A stretch of DNA of 64,000 nucleotides from Vibrio intestinalis (GTDB taxonomy: Bacteria > Pseudomonadota > Gammaproteobacteria > Enterobacterales > Vibrionaceae). The notes under the pieces are model-generated. The model was given only the letters and a program-made list of their open reading frames with translations, was not told the DNA's origin and did not search any database. Below, piece by piece: positions 50,478-58,886 of this stretch; the first letter of the stretch is position 1; every line of letters begins with the position of its first letter. Where the stretch lies: positions 744,001-808,000 of the forward strand of contig NZ_JANAVY020000001.1 in NCBI RefSeq assembly GCF_025195085.2, written 5' to 3'. Position numbers and translations under genes: made by a program.

Positions 50478-50684
50478 CTAGTCCTTACAAATTAGCATCC
50501 GCTTGGTTTCCTCGATAGAGATAAGACCCCAGTCTAAATTCTCATTAATTACGATCAATCGTGTATCAGGCAAAACGCTCATTGCTTCATCGACAGCCGA
50601 CTTTAATGAGTCGAAGTCGAGACTCATTGCTCGAAGATCTGTCCTCTCTTTCCCTACAACATCATACCAATGCCCCTTGTACAT
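50478..50684 (-). CDS. Hypothetical small protein
   Basis: This 68-residue acidic protein (LDFDSLKSAVDEAMSVLPDTRLIVINE) has a strong AGGAG site 7 bases before the ATG. No family recognised. Same strand as the methyltransferase group. Confidence 0.6.
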   Translation of the reverse strand: MYKGHWYDVVGKERTDLRAMSLDFDSLKSAVDEAMSVLPDTRLIVINENLDWGLISIEETKRMLICKD

Positions 50685-50758
50685 CCTGCGCTCCTCTTAA
50701 TAACGATAATTTATTAGTAAAGTCAGAAAGAATAATTCTACGTCAAACGCATCCGTCT

Positions 50759-51124
50759 TTAACGGCTCTTATCTTCATCCAGCCAACTGGATATCTCTGC
50801 TAACCCTACAAGCGAATCCTCATTCAAGCATCTATGGTTAACGTATTTTGGAACCACGACATCCAACCCCAATGCAACAAAATCTGGATGTTCCGAAATG
50901 ATTTTCACATACTGTTCTAGCCGACTCTCTGGTGTTGATTCTCTTTGCAAATGCTTCTTGAGAGCCTCTCTAAACTTCCGAATTTCCTGAGGGGAAGCAT
51001 CTTCTATGTCTTCATATTCAGAACACTGAAGTTCTTCGTAAAGAACATCGGCCAGTTGCTTATGGCTCCAGCCTAAGGCATCCAACATGGTTCGAATTTG
51101 ATTTTGTTTTTGGGCTGTCCCCAT
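50759..51124 (-). CDS. Hypothetical protein with N-terminal HTH-like region
   Basis: This 121-residue protein begins with IRTMLDALGWSHKQLADVLYEE, which has the spacing of an Xre-type helix-turn-helix start, then an acidic helical region. AGGGA lies close before the ATG. Function unknown; position in the R-M locus suggests an accessory or regulatory role. Confidence 0.6.
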   Translation of the reverse strand: MGTAQKQNQIRTMLDALGWSHKQLADVLYEELQCSEYEDIEDASPQEIRKFREALKKHLQRESTPESRLEQYVKIISEHPDFVALGLDVVVPKYVNHRCLNEDSLVGLAEISSWLDEDKSR

Positions 51125-51198
51125 TTGTCCCTACCCTACTAGTTACTATGCAATGGTCTCAGCGGAGACAATCATTCATAAACGAAAAGGAAAATATT

Positions 51199-51348
51199 AT
51201 GTCTAAAAACAAAGCACCAATGACCCCTGAAGCCGCTGCTCGTATTCAAGCGAATCAAGCAAAACAAAATGGCGGACAAGTCTCTAAAGATTCATTCGCG
51301 GCTCGCGCTCAACGCGCTGCTGCCAACAACCAAAAACAAGGTAAATAG
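51199..51348 (+). CDS. Small SMP-like protein
   Basis: This 49-residue peptide reads MTPEAAARIQANQAKQNGG then SFAARAQRAAANN, the pattern of the seed-maturation-protein repeat found in small bacterial proteins of mobile elements. AAAAGG precedes the ATG at 51199. It is followed 11 bases later by another small basic peptide gene. Confidence 0.7.
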   Translation: MSKNKAPMTPEAAARIQANQAKQNGGQVSKDSFAARAQRAAANNQKQGK

Positions 51349-51359
51349 GAGTAACCATC

Positions 51360-51470
51360 ATGGCAAAACCAAGTTCTGCACCAAAGACTGCGCCGAAAGG
51401 TAATCCAAACTACCCTAGCACAACTGGCAAGCCTTCAGGCAAAGGGCGTGGCAACACACCTAAACGCTAA
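51360..51470 (+). CDS. Small Gly/Pro/Lys-rich basic peptide
   Basis: This 36-residue peptide (MAKPSSAPKTAPKGNPNYP..., ending GKGRGNTPKR) has a good AGGAGT site 7 bases before the ATG. It is very basic and unstructured. It pairs with the SMP-like gene and shares its terminator. Confidence 0.62.
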   Translation: MAKPSSAPKTAPKGNPNYPSTTGKPSGKGRGNTPKR

Positions 51471-51483
51471 GCACATTAGATAT

Positions 51484-51512
51484 AAATGAGGCAGTCTAGC
51501 TGCCTCATTTTT
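51484..51512 (+). terminator. Terminator of the small-peptide pair
   Basis: AATGAGGCAG pairs with CTGCCTCATT around TCTAG, followed by TTTT. Confidence 0.88.
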
Positions 51513-51515
51513 CTA

Positions 51516-51914
51516 TTATGAACAACTTCTTGCATTCAGCTTGAAGTTACTCAAAAACAAGTTTTGATCAGATTTGTAATCGGAATACGGCACAGACTTT
51601 TCCGTTTGTGAAAGAGCGCATAAACACGTTTCTCGCTTACTCTCATACCAACTCACCGACACCATGTTTTTTGACGAGTTTATGCAGGTATCGACGATGG
51701 CATACTCTACTTCTAATGGGTAACGCTCTTCATCAAAAGCACCATTCACCTTATAACCACCAACCACGCCCACGACCAATGCCGTACTGGCAGACACCAG
51801 TTTCCGTTTACTAAATTTAAAGCCTTTGAAGCTTTTTTCACACTTCTCACACGAGATATTCTCTGCATATTCAATAACATTGTCAGTGTGACAATGGGGA
51901 CACTCAACCTTCAT
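51516..51914 (-). CDS. Zinc-ribbon membrane protein
   Basis: This 132-residue protein has an N-terminal zinc ribbon (CPHCHTDN...CEKCEK, residues 4-26), then a membrane segment (about 40-56) and a short extracytoplasmic part with several Cys residues (DTCINS, ETCLCAL, ARSCS). Zinc-ribbon plus membrane anchor proteins are common and of unknown function. Confidence 0.65.
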   Translation of the reverse strand: MKVECPHCHTDNVIEYAENISCEKCEKSFKGFKFSKRKLVSASTALVVGVVGGYKVNGAFDEERYPLEVEYAIVDTCINSSKNMVSVSWYESKRETCLCALSQTEKSVPYSDYKSDQNLFLSNFKLNARSCS

Positions 51915-52030
51915 TTTCTAGACAACCTGGTTATATTTTTTATTATTTCATTTATATCACTGATTCATTATTAAACCACAATTACAAACATAGTTTCATA
52001 GCGATAAGTTCATTTTCTTCGATCCATTTC

Positions 52031-52039
52031 TGCTATAAT
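52031..52039 (+). promoter_or_regulatory. Extended -10 promoter element before hsdM
   Basis: TGCTATAAT is a perfect -10 hexamer with the TGn extension, 38 bases before the hsdM start. Confidence 0.6.
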
Positions 52040-52077
52040 CAGCCCCAATTTTTTCAGTCAGTTAGTAGTAGAACTCC

Positions 52078-53568
52078 ATGTCAATCAGTTCAGTTATCAA
52101 GTCAATTCAAGACATCATGCGTAAAGATGCAGGTGTTGATGGTGACGCGCAGCGTCTAGGTCAAATGTCGTGGCTTTTATTCCTTAAAGTGTTTGATGCT
52201 CAAGAGGAAGAGCTAGAGTTCGAGTTAGATGATTACCGCGAACCCATCCCAGCCAAGTACCTATGGCGTAACTGGGCGGCAGATAACCAAGGCATTACAG
52301 GTGATGAGCTGCTGGAATTCATCAATGATGACCTATTCCCGACGTTAAAAAACCTTACTGCGCCCAAAGACACCAACCCACGCGGTTTCGTGGTGAAAGA
52401 AGCCTTTAGTGATGCCTTCAACTACATGAAAAATGGCACACTGCTGCGCCAAGTGATTAACAAGCTCAACGAGATCGACTTTACTGACTCTAAAGAACGC
52501 CACCTGTTCGGTGACATCTACGAGCAAATCCTCCGTGACCTACAAAGCGCAGGTAATGCGGGTGAGTTCTACACCCCTCGCGCGGTGACTCGTTTTATCG
52601 TCAACAGACTGGATCCAAAGCTAGGCGAACAAATTATGGATCCCGCCTGCGGTACGGGCGGTTTCTTGGCTTGCGCGTTCGATCACGTCAAAGAGAACTA
52701 CGTGACAAGCACGGCCGACCACCAAACGCTGCAAAAACAAATCCATGGTGTAGAGAAGAAACAACTTCCACATTTGCTGTGCATCACCAATATGATGCTC
52801 CACGGCATCGAAGTCCCTGTGCAAATCAAGCATGGCAACACGCTTAACAAGCCGCTTTCAAACTGGGACAGCAATATCAATGTGATTGCGACTAACCCAC
52901 CGTTTGGCGGCACAGAAGAAGACGGGATTGAAAAGAACTTCCCTGCCGAAATGCAAACTCGTGAAACCGCCGATCTGTTCTTGCAGCTTATTGTGGAAGT
53001 ATTGGATAAAGATGGTCGCGCTGGTGTGGTGTTGCCTGATGGCACCTTGTTTGGTGAAGGTGTAAAAACCAAAATTAAAAAGATGCTGACAGAAGAGTGT
53101 AACCTGCACACGATTGTTCGCTTACCTAATGGCGTGTTCAATCCATACACAGGTATTAAGACCAACATTCTGTTCTTTACCAAAGGCCAACCGACCAAAG
53201 AAGTGTGGTTCTATGAGCACCCTTACCCAGAAGGCGTGAAGAACTACAGCAAAACCAAACCGATGAAGTTTGAAGAGTTCCAGCAAGAGATCGATTGGTG
53301 GGGTAACGAGGCAGATGGATTCGCTAGCCGCATCGAGACCAAGCAAGCTTGGAAAGTGTCGATTGAGGATATTATCGAGCGCAATTTTAACCTTGATATT
53401 AAAAACCCGTATCAAGACGAAGTCGTCAGCCATGACCCTGAAGAGTTGCTGGCAAACTATCAGCAGCAACAGCAAGACATTAAAGCACTGCGTGACCAAC
53501 TGAAAGACATTCTCGGTGATGCTCTTAGCTCTACCATTCAAGGTAAAAAGCAAGGTGGAGAACAATAA
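52078..53568 (+). CDS. hsdM: Type I DNA methyltransferase subunit M
   Basis: This 496-residue adenine methyltransferase has an N-terminal helical HsdM_N domain (residues 1-140) and an N6-MTase domain with DPACGTGGFL (motif I) and NPPFGG (motif IV). GEFYTPRAV is a typical pre-motif. The C-terminal tail (EELLANYQQQQQDI) is helical and contacts HsdS. It ends in TAATG shared with hsdS. It methylates sites chosen by HsdS and is required for both modification and restriction. Confidence 0.95.
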   Translation: MSISSVIKSIQDIMRKDAGVDGDAQRLGQMSWLLFLKVFDAQEEELEFELDDYREPIPAKYLWRNWAADNQGITGDELLEFINDDLFPTLKNLTAPKDTNPRGFVVKEAFSDAFNYMKNGTLLRQVINKLNEIDFTDSKERHLFGDIYEQILRDLQSAGNAGEFYTPRAVTRFIVNRLDPKLGEQIMDPACGTGGFLACAFDHVKENYVTSTADHQTLQKQIHGVEKKQLPHLLCITNMMLHGIEVPVQIKHGNTLNKPLSNWDSNINVIATNPPFGGTEEDGIEKNFPAEMQTRETADLFLQLIVEVLDKDGRAGVVLPDGTLFGEGVKTKIKKMLTEECNLHTIVRLPNGVFNPYTGIKTNILFFTKGQPTKEVWFYEHPYPEGVKNYSKTKPMKFEEFQQEIDWWGNEADGFASRIETKQAWKVSIEDIIERNFNLDIKNPYQDEVVSHDPEELLANYQQQQQDIKALRDQLKDILGDALSSTIQGKKQGGEQ

Positions 53569-55322
53569 TGGCTGTAGAAAACCTGATCACCGAGCATATT
53601 GATATTTGGACTTCAGCAGTTAAGACCAGATCGACCTCTGGTAGAGGCAGCAGTAAGAAGCTAGAACTGTATGGCGTTAAAAAGCTGCGTGAGCTAATTC
53701 TGGAGTTAGCGGTTCGAGGCCAGCTTGTTCCTCAAGATCCTAATGATGAGCCTGCTTCAGTGTTGCTTGAGAGCATTGCAGAAGAAAAAGAACAATTAGT
53801 TAAAGAAAAAAAAATTCGAAAGGAAAAGAACCTTCCTGATATTAGCGATGTTGAAAAACCTTTTCTCTTGCCAATCGGTTGGAGCTGGTCATTTCTTGGA
53901 AGTGTTTGTCAAATAGAAAGAGGTGGTTCACCACGACCTATTAAATCGTTTCTGACAGACTCGCCTAATGGGTTGAATTGGATAAAAATTGGTGATACCC
54001 AAATTGGTGGAAAATATATTACTCATGCAGCAGAAAAGATACGCCCTGAAGGGTTATCTAAGACAAGAAAGGTTTTCCCTGGTGATTTCTTACTTACTAA
54101 CTCCATGAGTTTTGGACGCCCTTATATCACCCAAATCGAAGGCTGTATCCACGATGGATGGCTCCGCATTAGCCCACCAGTATCATTGAACAAAGACTAT
54201 TTATACAATTTATTATCTTCTCCTTTCATTGTTAGTTCATTCAAAGATAGCGCAGCAGGAGCCGTTGTAATGAACTTGAATGCTGATAAGGTTAGAGAAA
54301 CGATCATTGCCATTCCTCCGACGAGCGAACAACACCGTATCGTAGCCAAAGTCGATGAGCTAATGGCGCTCTGCGACCAGCTAGAGCAACAAACCGAAAC
54401 CAGTATCGAAGCGCATCAAGTGCTGGTAACAACACTGTTGGACACACTCACCAACTCTGCCGATGCTGACGAGTTAATGAAAAACTGGGCGCGAATCAGT
54501 GAGCATTTCGATACTTTATTCACTACTGAAGAAAGCATCGACCAGCTCAAGCAAACCATCCTACAACTGGCAGTGATGGGGAAGTTGGTTCCGCAAGATC
54601 CAAGCGATGAACCTGCTGCTAAGTTACTGAAAAGAATTGCGGAAGAAAAAGCACAGTTAGTCAAAGAGAAGAAAATCAAAAAACAAAAAGTGTTGCCACC
54701 GATTAGTGAAGATGAAAAACCGTTTGAGCTGCCGAATGGTTGGGAGTGGTGTCGAATTCAAGATGTAGCTCTATTTACTACATCGGGTTCTCGAGATTGG
54801 GCTAAATATTACTCTGACTCTGGTGCTCTATTTGTCACCATGGGCAATTTATCCCGAGGCAGCTACGAGCTGCGTTTAGACAATTTAAGGTTTGTACGCC
54901 CACCTAAAGGGAGCGAAGGCTCTCGAACTAAATTGGAGGCGCGAGATCTATTAATTTCCATAACAGGTGATGTCGGTAACTTGGGATTAATTCCTGAAGA
55001 GTTTGGTGAAGCATACATAAACCAACATACGTGCTTATTACGATTTATGCCAGAATGCCAAGGAAAATACTTCCCTGATTTTATGAGATCTCCACTAGCT
55101 AAATATCAGTTTGATGCTCCACAACGAGGTATTAAAAATAGCTTTAGGTTGAGTGATGTTGGTGAAATGCACTTACCCCTTCCTCCTCTAAATGAACAAG
55201 TCCGTATCACAGAAAAAGTTAGTGACTTGCTCAGTATATGTGAGCGCTTAAAAGTCAGACTTCGAGAGTCACAAATCACCCAATTGCACCTCACCGATGT
55301 CATTGCTGAGCAAGCGGTTTAA
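53568..55322 (+). CDS. hsdS: Type I specificity subunit S
   Basis: This 584-residue DNA recognition subunit has two target recognition domains (about 105-245 and 395-545) and two copies of a conserved segment: LVPQDPNDEPASVLL...KKIRKEKNLPDI (about 52-90) and LVPQDPSDEPAAKLL...KKIKKQKVLPPI (about 339-380). The repeats form the helical spacers that fix the distance between half-sites. This arrangement fits the EcoAI-like (type IB) family. The start overlaps hsdM by one base. An IS element begins 9 bases after its stop codon. Confidence 0.93.
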   Translation: MAVENLITEHIDIWTSAVKTRSTSGRGSSKKLELYGVKKLRELILELAVRGQLVPQDPNDEPASVLLESIAEEKEQLVKEKKIRKEKNLPDISDVEKPFLLPIGWSWSFLGSVCQIERGGSPRPIKSFLTDSPNGLNWIKIGDTQIGGKYITHAAEKIRPEGLSKTRKVFPGDFLLTNSMSFGRPYITQIEGCIHDGWLRISPPVSLNKDYLYNLLSSPFIVSSFKDSAAGAVVMNLNADKVRETIIAIPPTSEQHRIVAKVDELMALCDQLEQQTETSIEAHQVLVTTLLDTLTNSADADELMKNWARISEHFDTLFTTEESIDQLKQTILQLAVMGKLVPQDPSDEPAAKLLKRIAEEKAQLVKEKKIKKQKVLPPISEDEKPFELPNGWEWCRIQDVALFTTSGSRDWAKYYSDSGALFVTMGNLSRGSYELRLDNLRFVRPPKGSEGSRTKLEARDLLISITGDVGNLGLIPEEFGEAYINQHTCLLRFMPECQGKYFPDFMRSPLAKYQFDAPQRGIKNSFRLSDVGEMHLPLPPLNEQVRITEKVSDLLSICERLKVRLRESQITQLHLTDVIAEQAV

Positions 55323-55373
55323 CTATGAGTTGTATTAGTTCCGACTAGGTCTGACACTTCAATTTGAAAAGAA

Positions 55374-55437
55374 GAGAGTTACCCACTTTGATTAAAGGTG
55401 CTGAATCTGTAATCAAAGACAATAAGAGGTAACTCTC
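55374..55437 (+). promoter_or_regulatory. Hairpins that mask the transposase start
   Basis: GAGAGTTACC (55374-55383) pairs perfectly with GGTAACTCTC (55428-55437), ending directly at the ATG, and encloses a second stem CTTTGATTA (55386-55394) with TAATCAAAG (55410-55418). The ribosome binding site lies in the outer stem, so read-through transcripts would be poorly translated. Confidence 0.7.
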
Positions 55438-56478
55438 ATGCTTCATACTAGCAATCCAATCATCAAACACAAAGCTGGCCTTCTCAATCTTGCAGAAGAA
55501 CTCGGCAACGTATCAAAAGCCTGTAAGGTTATGGGTGTCTCTAGAGACACTTTCTACCGCTATCAAGAGCTAGTCGAAATTGGCGGTATTGATGCTCTGA
55601 TTAATCAAAGTCGAAGAACACCAAACCTGAAGAATCGTGTCGATAGTGAAACAGAACAAGCCGTTCTCAAGTACGCCATCGACTTCCCAGCTCACGGGCA
55701 AGTTAGAACAAGCAACGAGCTACGTAAACTCAGTATATTTATCTCTCCAAGTGGCGTGCGTTCAATCTGGCTTCGTAATGACTTAGAAAACTTCAAAAAG
55801 CGCCTTATTGCCTTAGAAAGACAGGTCGCTGAAAACGGTATCATTCTAACGGACGAGCAAGTTGCAGCCCTTGAGCGCAAGAAACATGATGACGAGGCTT
55901 GTGGTGAGATAGAAACCGCGCACCCAGGCTATCTCGGCTCTCAAGACACGTTTTATGTTGGCAACCTTAAAGGTGTTGGACGCATCTATCAGCAGACGTT
56001 CGTTGATACCTACAGCAAAGTCGCCTTCGCTAAGCTCTACACGACAAAAACACCAATCACCGCAGCGGACATGTTGAACGATAAGGTTCTACCGTTCTTC
56101 GAAGCGCATTAGCTGCCAATGCTGCAAATCTTGACTGACCGAGGTACTGAATACTGTGGTCGTGTTGAACAGCACGATTACCAACTCTATCTTGCCATCA
56201 ATGATATCGACCACACGAAAACTAAAGCGATGTCGCCACAGACAAATGGTATCTGCGAACGCTTCCACAAGACCATATTAAATGAGTTCTACCAAGTGAC
56301 ATTCAGAAAGAAACTGTATGGTTCAATGGAAGAGTTACAGAAAGATCTGGACGAATGGATGGACTACTACAACAATCATCGTACTCATCAAGGAAAAATG
56401 TGCTGTGGTCGAACGCCAATAGAAACATTAGAGGATGGGAAGTCAATCTGGACTGAAAAGAATCTAGCCCAGATATAA
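55438..56478 (+). pseudogene. IS481-family transposase interrupted by an amber codon
   Basis: The first 224 residues have an N-terminal HTH (GNVSKACKVMGVSRDTFYRY) and the start of the DDE core (VGRIYQQTFVDTYSKVAFAKL, with the first Asp). A TAG at 56110-56112 stops the frame; after it the same frame continues with LPMLQILTDRGTEYCG (second Asp) and MSPQTNGICERFHKTIL (Glu), ending at 56478. Full length would be 346 residues, normal for the family. One base change (GAG or CAG to TAG) explains it. Confidence 0.85.
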
Positions 56479-56557
56479 TCTGACAGGCACCGAGTCGAAA
56501 AGTGGGTAACTGTCAGATCAGGTCTAAACTAGTACAACTAAGTTGCTGTGGTAGAAA

Positions 56558-56585
56558 ACATCAAAGCTGCTGCCAGCTTTGATGT
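56558..56585 (+). terminator. Hairpin after the IS, probably the original hsdS terminator
   Basis: ACATCAAAGCTG and CAGCTTTGATGT form a perfect 12-bp stem with a CTGC loop. With no strong T run it is a moderate terminator. The IS now separates it from hsdS. Confidence 0.6.
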
Positions 56586-56611
56586 CCTTACTACTCTTTA
56601 CCTGGTAATGA

Positions 56612-57266
56612 CTAAAGAACTTTCAAATTAGCGAACTCAAAATACCAATCCGTCAAAGTCCTTGCCTCACATTGTTGTGCATGGAAACGATTCATCAGTG
56701 ATTGAATATTGCCCCATTCTAAATAACCAACATACTGCCCTTCTGTATCAACACAATTCAGTGAAAGCTCATTAGCAATATCTTGACTAAAGCACTTCTA
56801 CGCTCCCGAGTCCACTTCTACTGCCATTTGCATCGCACCCTCTATTGAAGTAGAAATATCGATCTTAAAGCTTTTAGTTTCCGCTCTTCTACCATTGGAA
56901 AACAGCGAAACGGATGCATCAAACACAATTTCCTGATTACCTGCTGAATTCGGCTTAACGAGATATGTGACCTGAGATTGACGAAATTCCCCTTCAGATG
57001 AGTGTTGCCTCATAGTAAAAATATCGCTATCAACATTAGGTCGGTGCGATAAGACTAAATTCACATTTTCATAATATCTACGACAGTCAATGGCTGATCT
57101 AACTCTTTATGCTGAGTAGCATACACAGGGACTCCATCTAATAACTTTTGATAAGCACTGCCCTCGTCACTTCAGTCCAATCGATGTCCAAAATATCATC
57201 AGCATACACATTTACCGATGAGGCAATAATCACAGCCCCTAGCAATGTTTTTACTTTCATCATCAT
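56612..57266 (-). pseudogene. Decayed gene for a secreted hypothetical protein
   Basis: From an ATG at 57266 with AGGAAA upstream, the frame encodes a signal peptide (MMMKVKTLLGAVIIASSVNVYA) and DDILDIDW. It then shifts: the next frame reads EGSAYQKLLDGVPVYATQHK to about 57069, and a third frame carries NLVLSHRPNVDSDIFTMRQ to a TAG at 56798. The same frame continues past that TAG with KCFSQDIANELSLNCVDT to 56612. Two frameshifts and an amber codon make it a pseudogene of about 215 codons. The 88-residue frame at 56798-57064 is one fragment of it. Function unknown. Confidence 0.75.
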
Positions 57267-57418
57267 GCTCATTTCCTATTATGTTTGTGCTTTAACATCA
57301 CTATAACAGCCTGTACGACACCATGTGTCACATGTCGGCATCTGTGCTTAATCGTGAACATGATATCGTGGTATGATGCTCTGCATAATAAGACAAAAAA
57401 TTAGTATCGGATCATACA

Positions 57419-58072
57419 ATGAATACATTTTCAGCATTAAAGCAACGCCATCGTGACGAGCGTGATAATTACCCATCAGCATTGGCTTTAAGAACTCACC
57501 GAGCGTTGAGCTGGCTAAAAAAAGCAGAAGAATGTTCTGATGACGATTCTAAGTTTACATTTTTATGGATCGCTTTTAACTCAGCGTATGCACAAGACTT
57601 CGAGCAAAAAAACAACTATGGAGAGCGTGGGCTTTACCAAGAATTCTTGGCAAAACTTGTTGAACTTGATTCAGAGAAGCTATTAGACAAAATCGTATGG
57701 GAAAACTTTTCAGGTGCAATCCGAGTAGTCCTCGGGAATGAGTTTATTCTCGAAAGCTATTGGAGTTACCAGTCAGGTAGAATTACAGAAGATCAATGGA
57801 AAGAAGTACGTAGCAAAGCTAAAGTCACAGCTAACGTAGCACTTGGAAAGAATGATACCGCTTTAGTTCTATCAATCGTGTTTTCACGACTTTACACTCT
57901 GCGGAACCAGATAATTCATGGTGGTGCAACCTATGGCAGCTCTGCAAACCGCCAACAATTAAAAGACTGCACATCTCTACTTGAACAAATTATTCCTACA
58001 ATCATCATGATTATGATGGATAATAGCCAAGAGCTGTGGGGTGACCCTGTTTATCCATTCATCGATAGTTAG
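57419..58072 (+). CDS. HEPN-domain-like protein (possible RNase effector)
   Basis: This 217-residue protein is all-helical with FLWIAFNSAYA in the first half and RNQIIHGG near residue 163-170, an R-x4-H motif as in HEPN RNase domains, preceded by a helix (LVLSIVFSRLYTL). HEPN proteins often act as toxins or phage-defence RNases. It lies in the defence part of the island, convergent with the ZorA/ZorB-like operon. Assignment rests on the R-x4-H motif and overall helical pattern. Confidence 0.65.
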   Translation: MNTFSALKQRHRDERDNYPSALALRTHRALSWLKKAEECSDDDSKFTFLWIAFNSAYAQDFEQKNNYGERGLYQEFLAKLVELDSEKLLDKIVWENFSGAIRVVLGNEFILESYWSYQSGRITEDQWKEVRSKAKVTANVALGKNDTALVLSIVFSRLYTLRNQIIHGGATYGSSANRQQLKDCTSLLEQIIPTIIMIMMDNSQELWGDPVYPFIDS

Positions 58073-58081
58073 TAAAAATAA

Positions 58082-58109
58082 TTAATAGCCTCCTTGAGGA
58101 GGCTATTAA
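58082..58109. terminator. Bidirectional terminator
   Basis: TTAATAGCCTCC-TTGA-GGAGGCTATTAA, a perfect 12-bp stem between the convergent HEPN-like and ZorB-like genes. Confidence 0.88.
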
Positions 58110-58130
58110 ATGTTATTGTGTAAGAGTTGA

Positions 58131-58886
58131 TTAATTTACATTGTCTAAAATGAATCTCACCTCAACTCGCCTATTTTTTGAACTTGATGGATTTAACACA
58201 TCAATCGGTGTTGATGAACCAAAGCCAGCAACTACAATTCTATTCTCATTATCGTTGTCACTACCACTCAACAATAACTTTCTCGCTTCCCTAGCTCGTG
58301 CAGCGGACAAAGTATAATTATCATCATAAACAGTGCAAAACTTATCTATATCGAGAACTGGATTCTTAACAGGCTGATTATCCGTATGCCCCTCAATATA
58401 TACCCTTCCAGAAGGGAATTTAACAAAAAAAACTTCTATAGCCTTATTTAACTCAGGCAAAATATTACTTGCTTTTCTGTTAATACATGCGCTTCCGCTT
58501 GAAAAGACCCCATCTTTCAGAGTTATCTTGGATTCTTCAACGTCAAAGTTCAAAAATCGTCTAGAATCTTTAGAGATAATGGTTCCCTTTAGCTCATAAA
58601 GCATTTCATCGAGCTTTCTTTCTTGCTCAGCACTTAACTTGGCTGCTTTATCGAGAATGTCAAATTCATGAAGTTGTTCCATGTTTTCAGAAATTAACGA
58701 CTTTAATCTATTCTCGGTCTTTACTTGCTCTTCGATTTGACTTTTTAAATCACTGATCTCACGATTCATGACCGTTTTATCGATAGCCGCTTTTATTGAA
58801 GAAACTATGAAAAACAGCATAACTACAGCCATAACGCCAGACATCAAGTCAGAAATTGCTACCCATTCATTTGGCTTATCTTTCAT
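58131..58886 (-). CDS. ZorB-like MotB/OmpA-family protein
   Basis: This 251-residue protein has an N-terminal membrane helix of MotB type (WVAISDLMSGVMAVVMLFFIV, with the proton-path Asp13), a coiled-coil linker, and a C-terminal OmpA-like peptidoglycan-binding domain (YIEGHTDNQPV, LSAARAREARKLL, GFGSSTPID, NRRVEVRFIL). The SDLMSG start and length match ZorB, the stator partner of ZorA in Zorya phage defence, more than flagellar MotB. It overlaps the ZorA-like gene by 4 bases and is last in the operon. Confidence 0.82.
   Translation of the reverse strand: MKDKPNEWVAISDLMSGVMAVVMLFFIVSSIKAAIDKTVMNREISDLKSQIEEQVKTENRLKSLISENMEQLHEFDILDKAAKLSAEQERKLDEMLYELKGTIISKDSRRFLNFDVEESKITLKDGVFSSGSACINRKASNILPELNKAIEVFFVKFPSGRVYIEGHTDNQPVKNPVLDIDKFCTVYDDNYTLSAARAREARKLLLSGSDNDNENRIVVAGFGSSTPIDVLNPSSSKNRRVEVRFILDNVN

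Larger units (their letters stand above)
55331..56536 (+). mobile_element. IS481-family insertion sequence
   Basis: The element is bounded by imperfect inverted repeats: left TGTATTAGTTCCGACTAGGT onwards (55331-55356) and right ending at 56536, about 20 of 26 bases matching, both starting with TGT and ending with TCTGACA inside. A second shared motif AGTTACCCACTTT lies just inside each end. It holds one transposase frame broken by a nonsense codon. It sits directly downstream of hsdS. I see no convincing target duplication. Confidence 0.82.

Noticed and set aside
55323..55330. Target-site duplication of the IS
   Set aside because: Flanks aactatgagt and actaagttgc share no convincing direct repeat.
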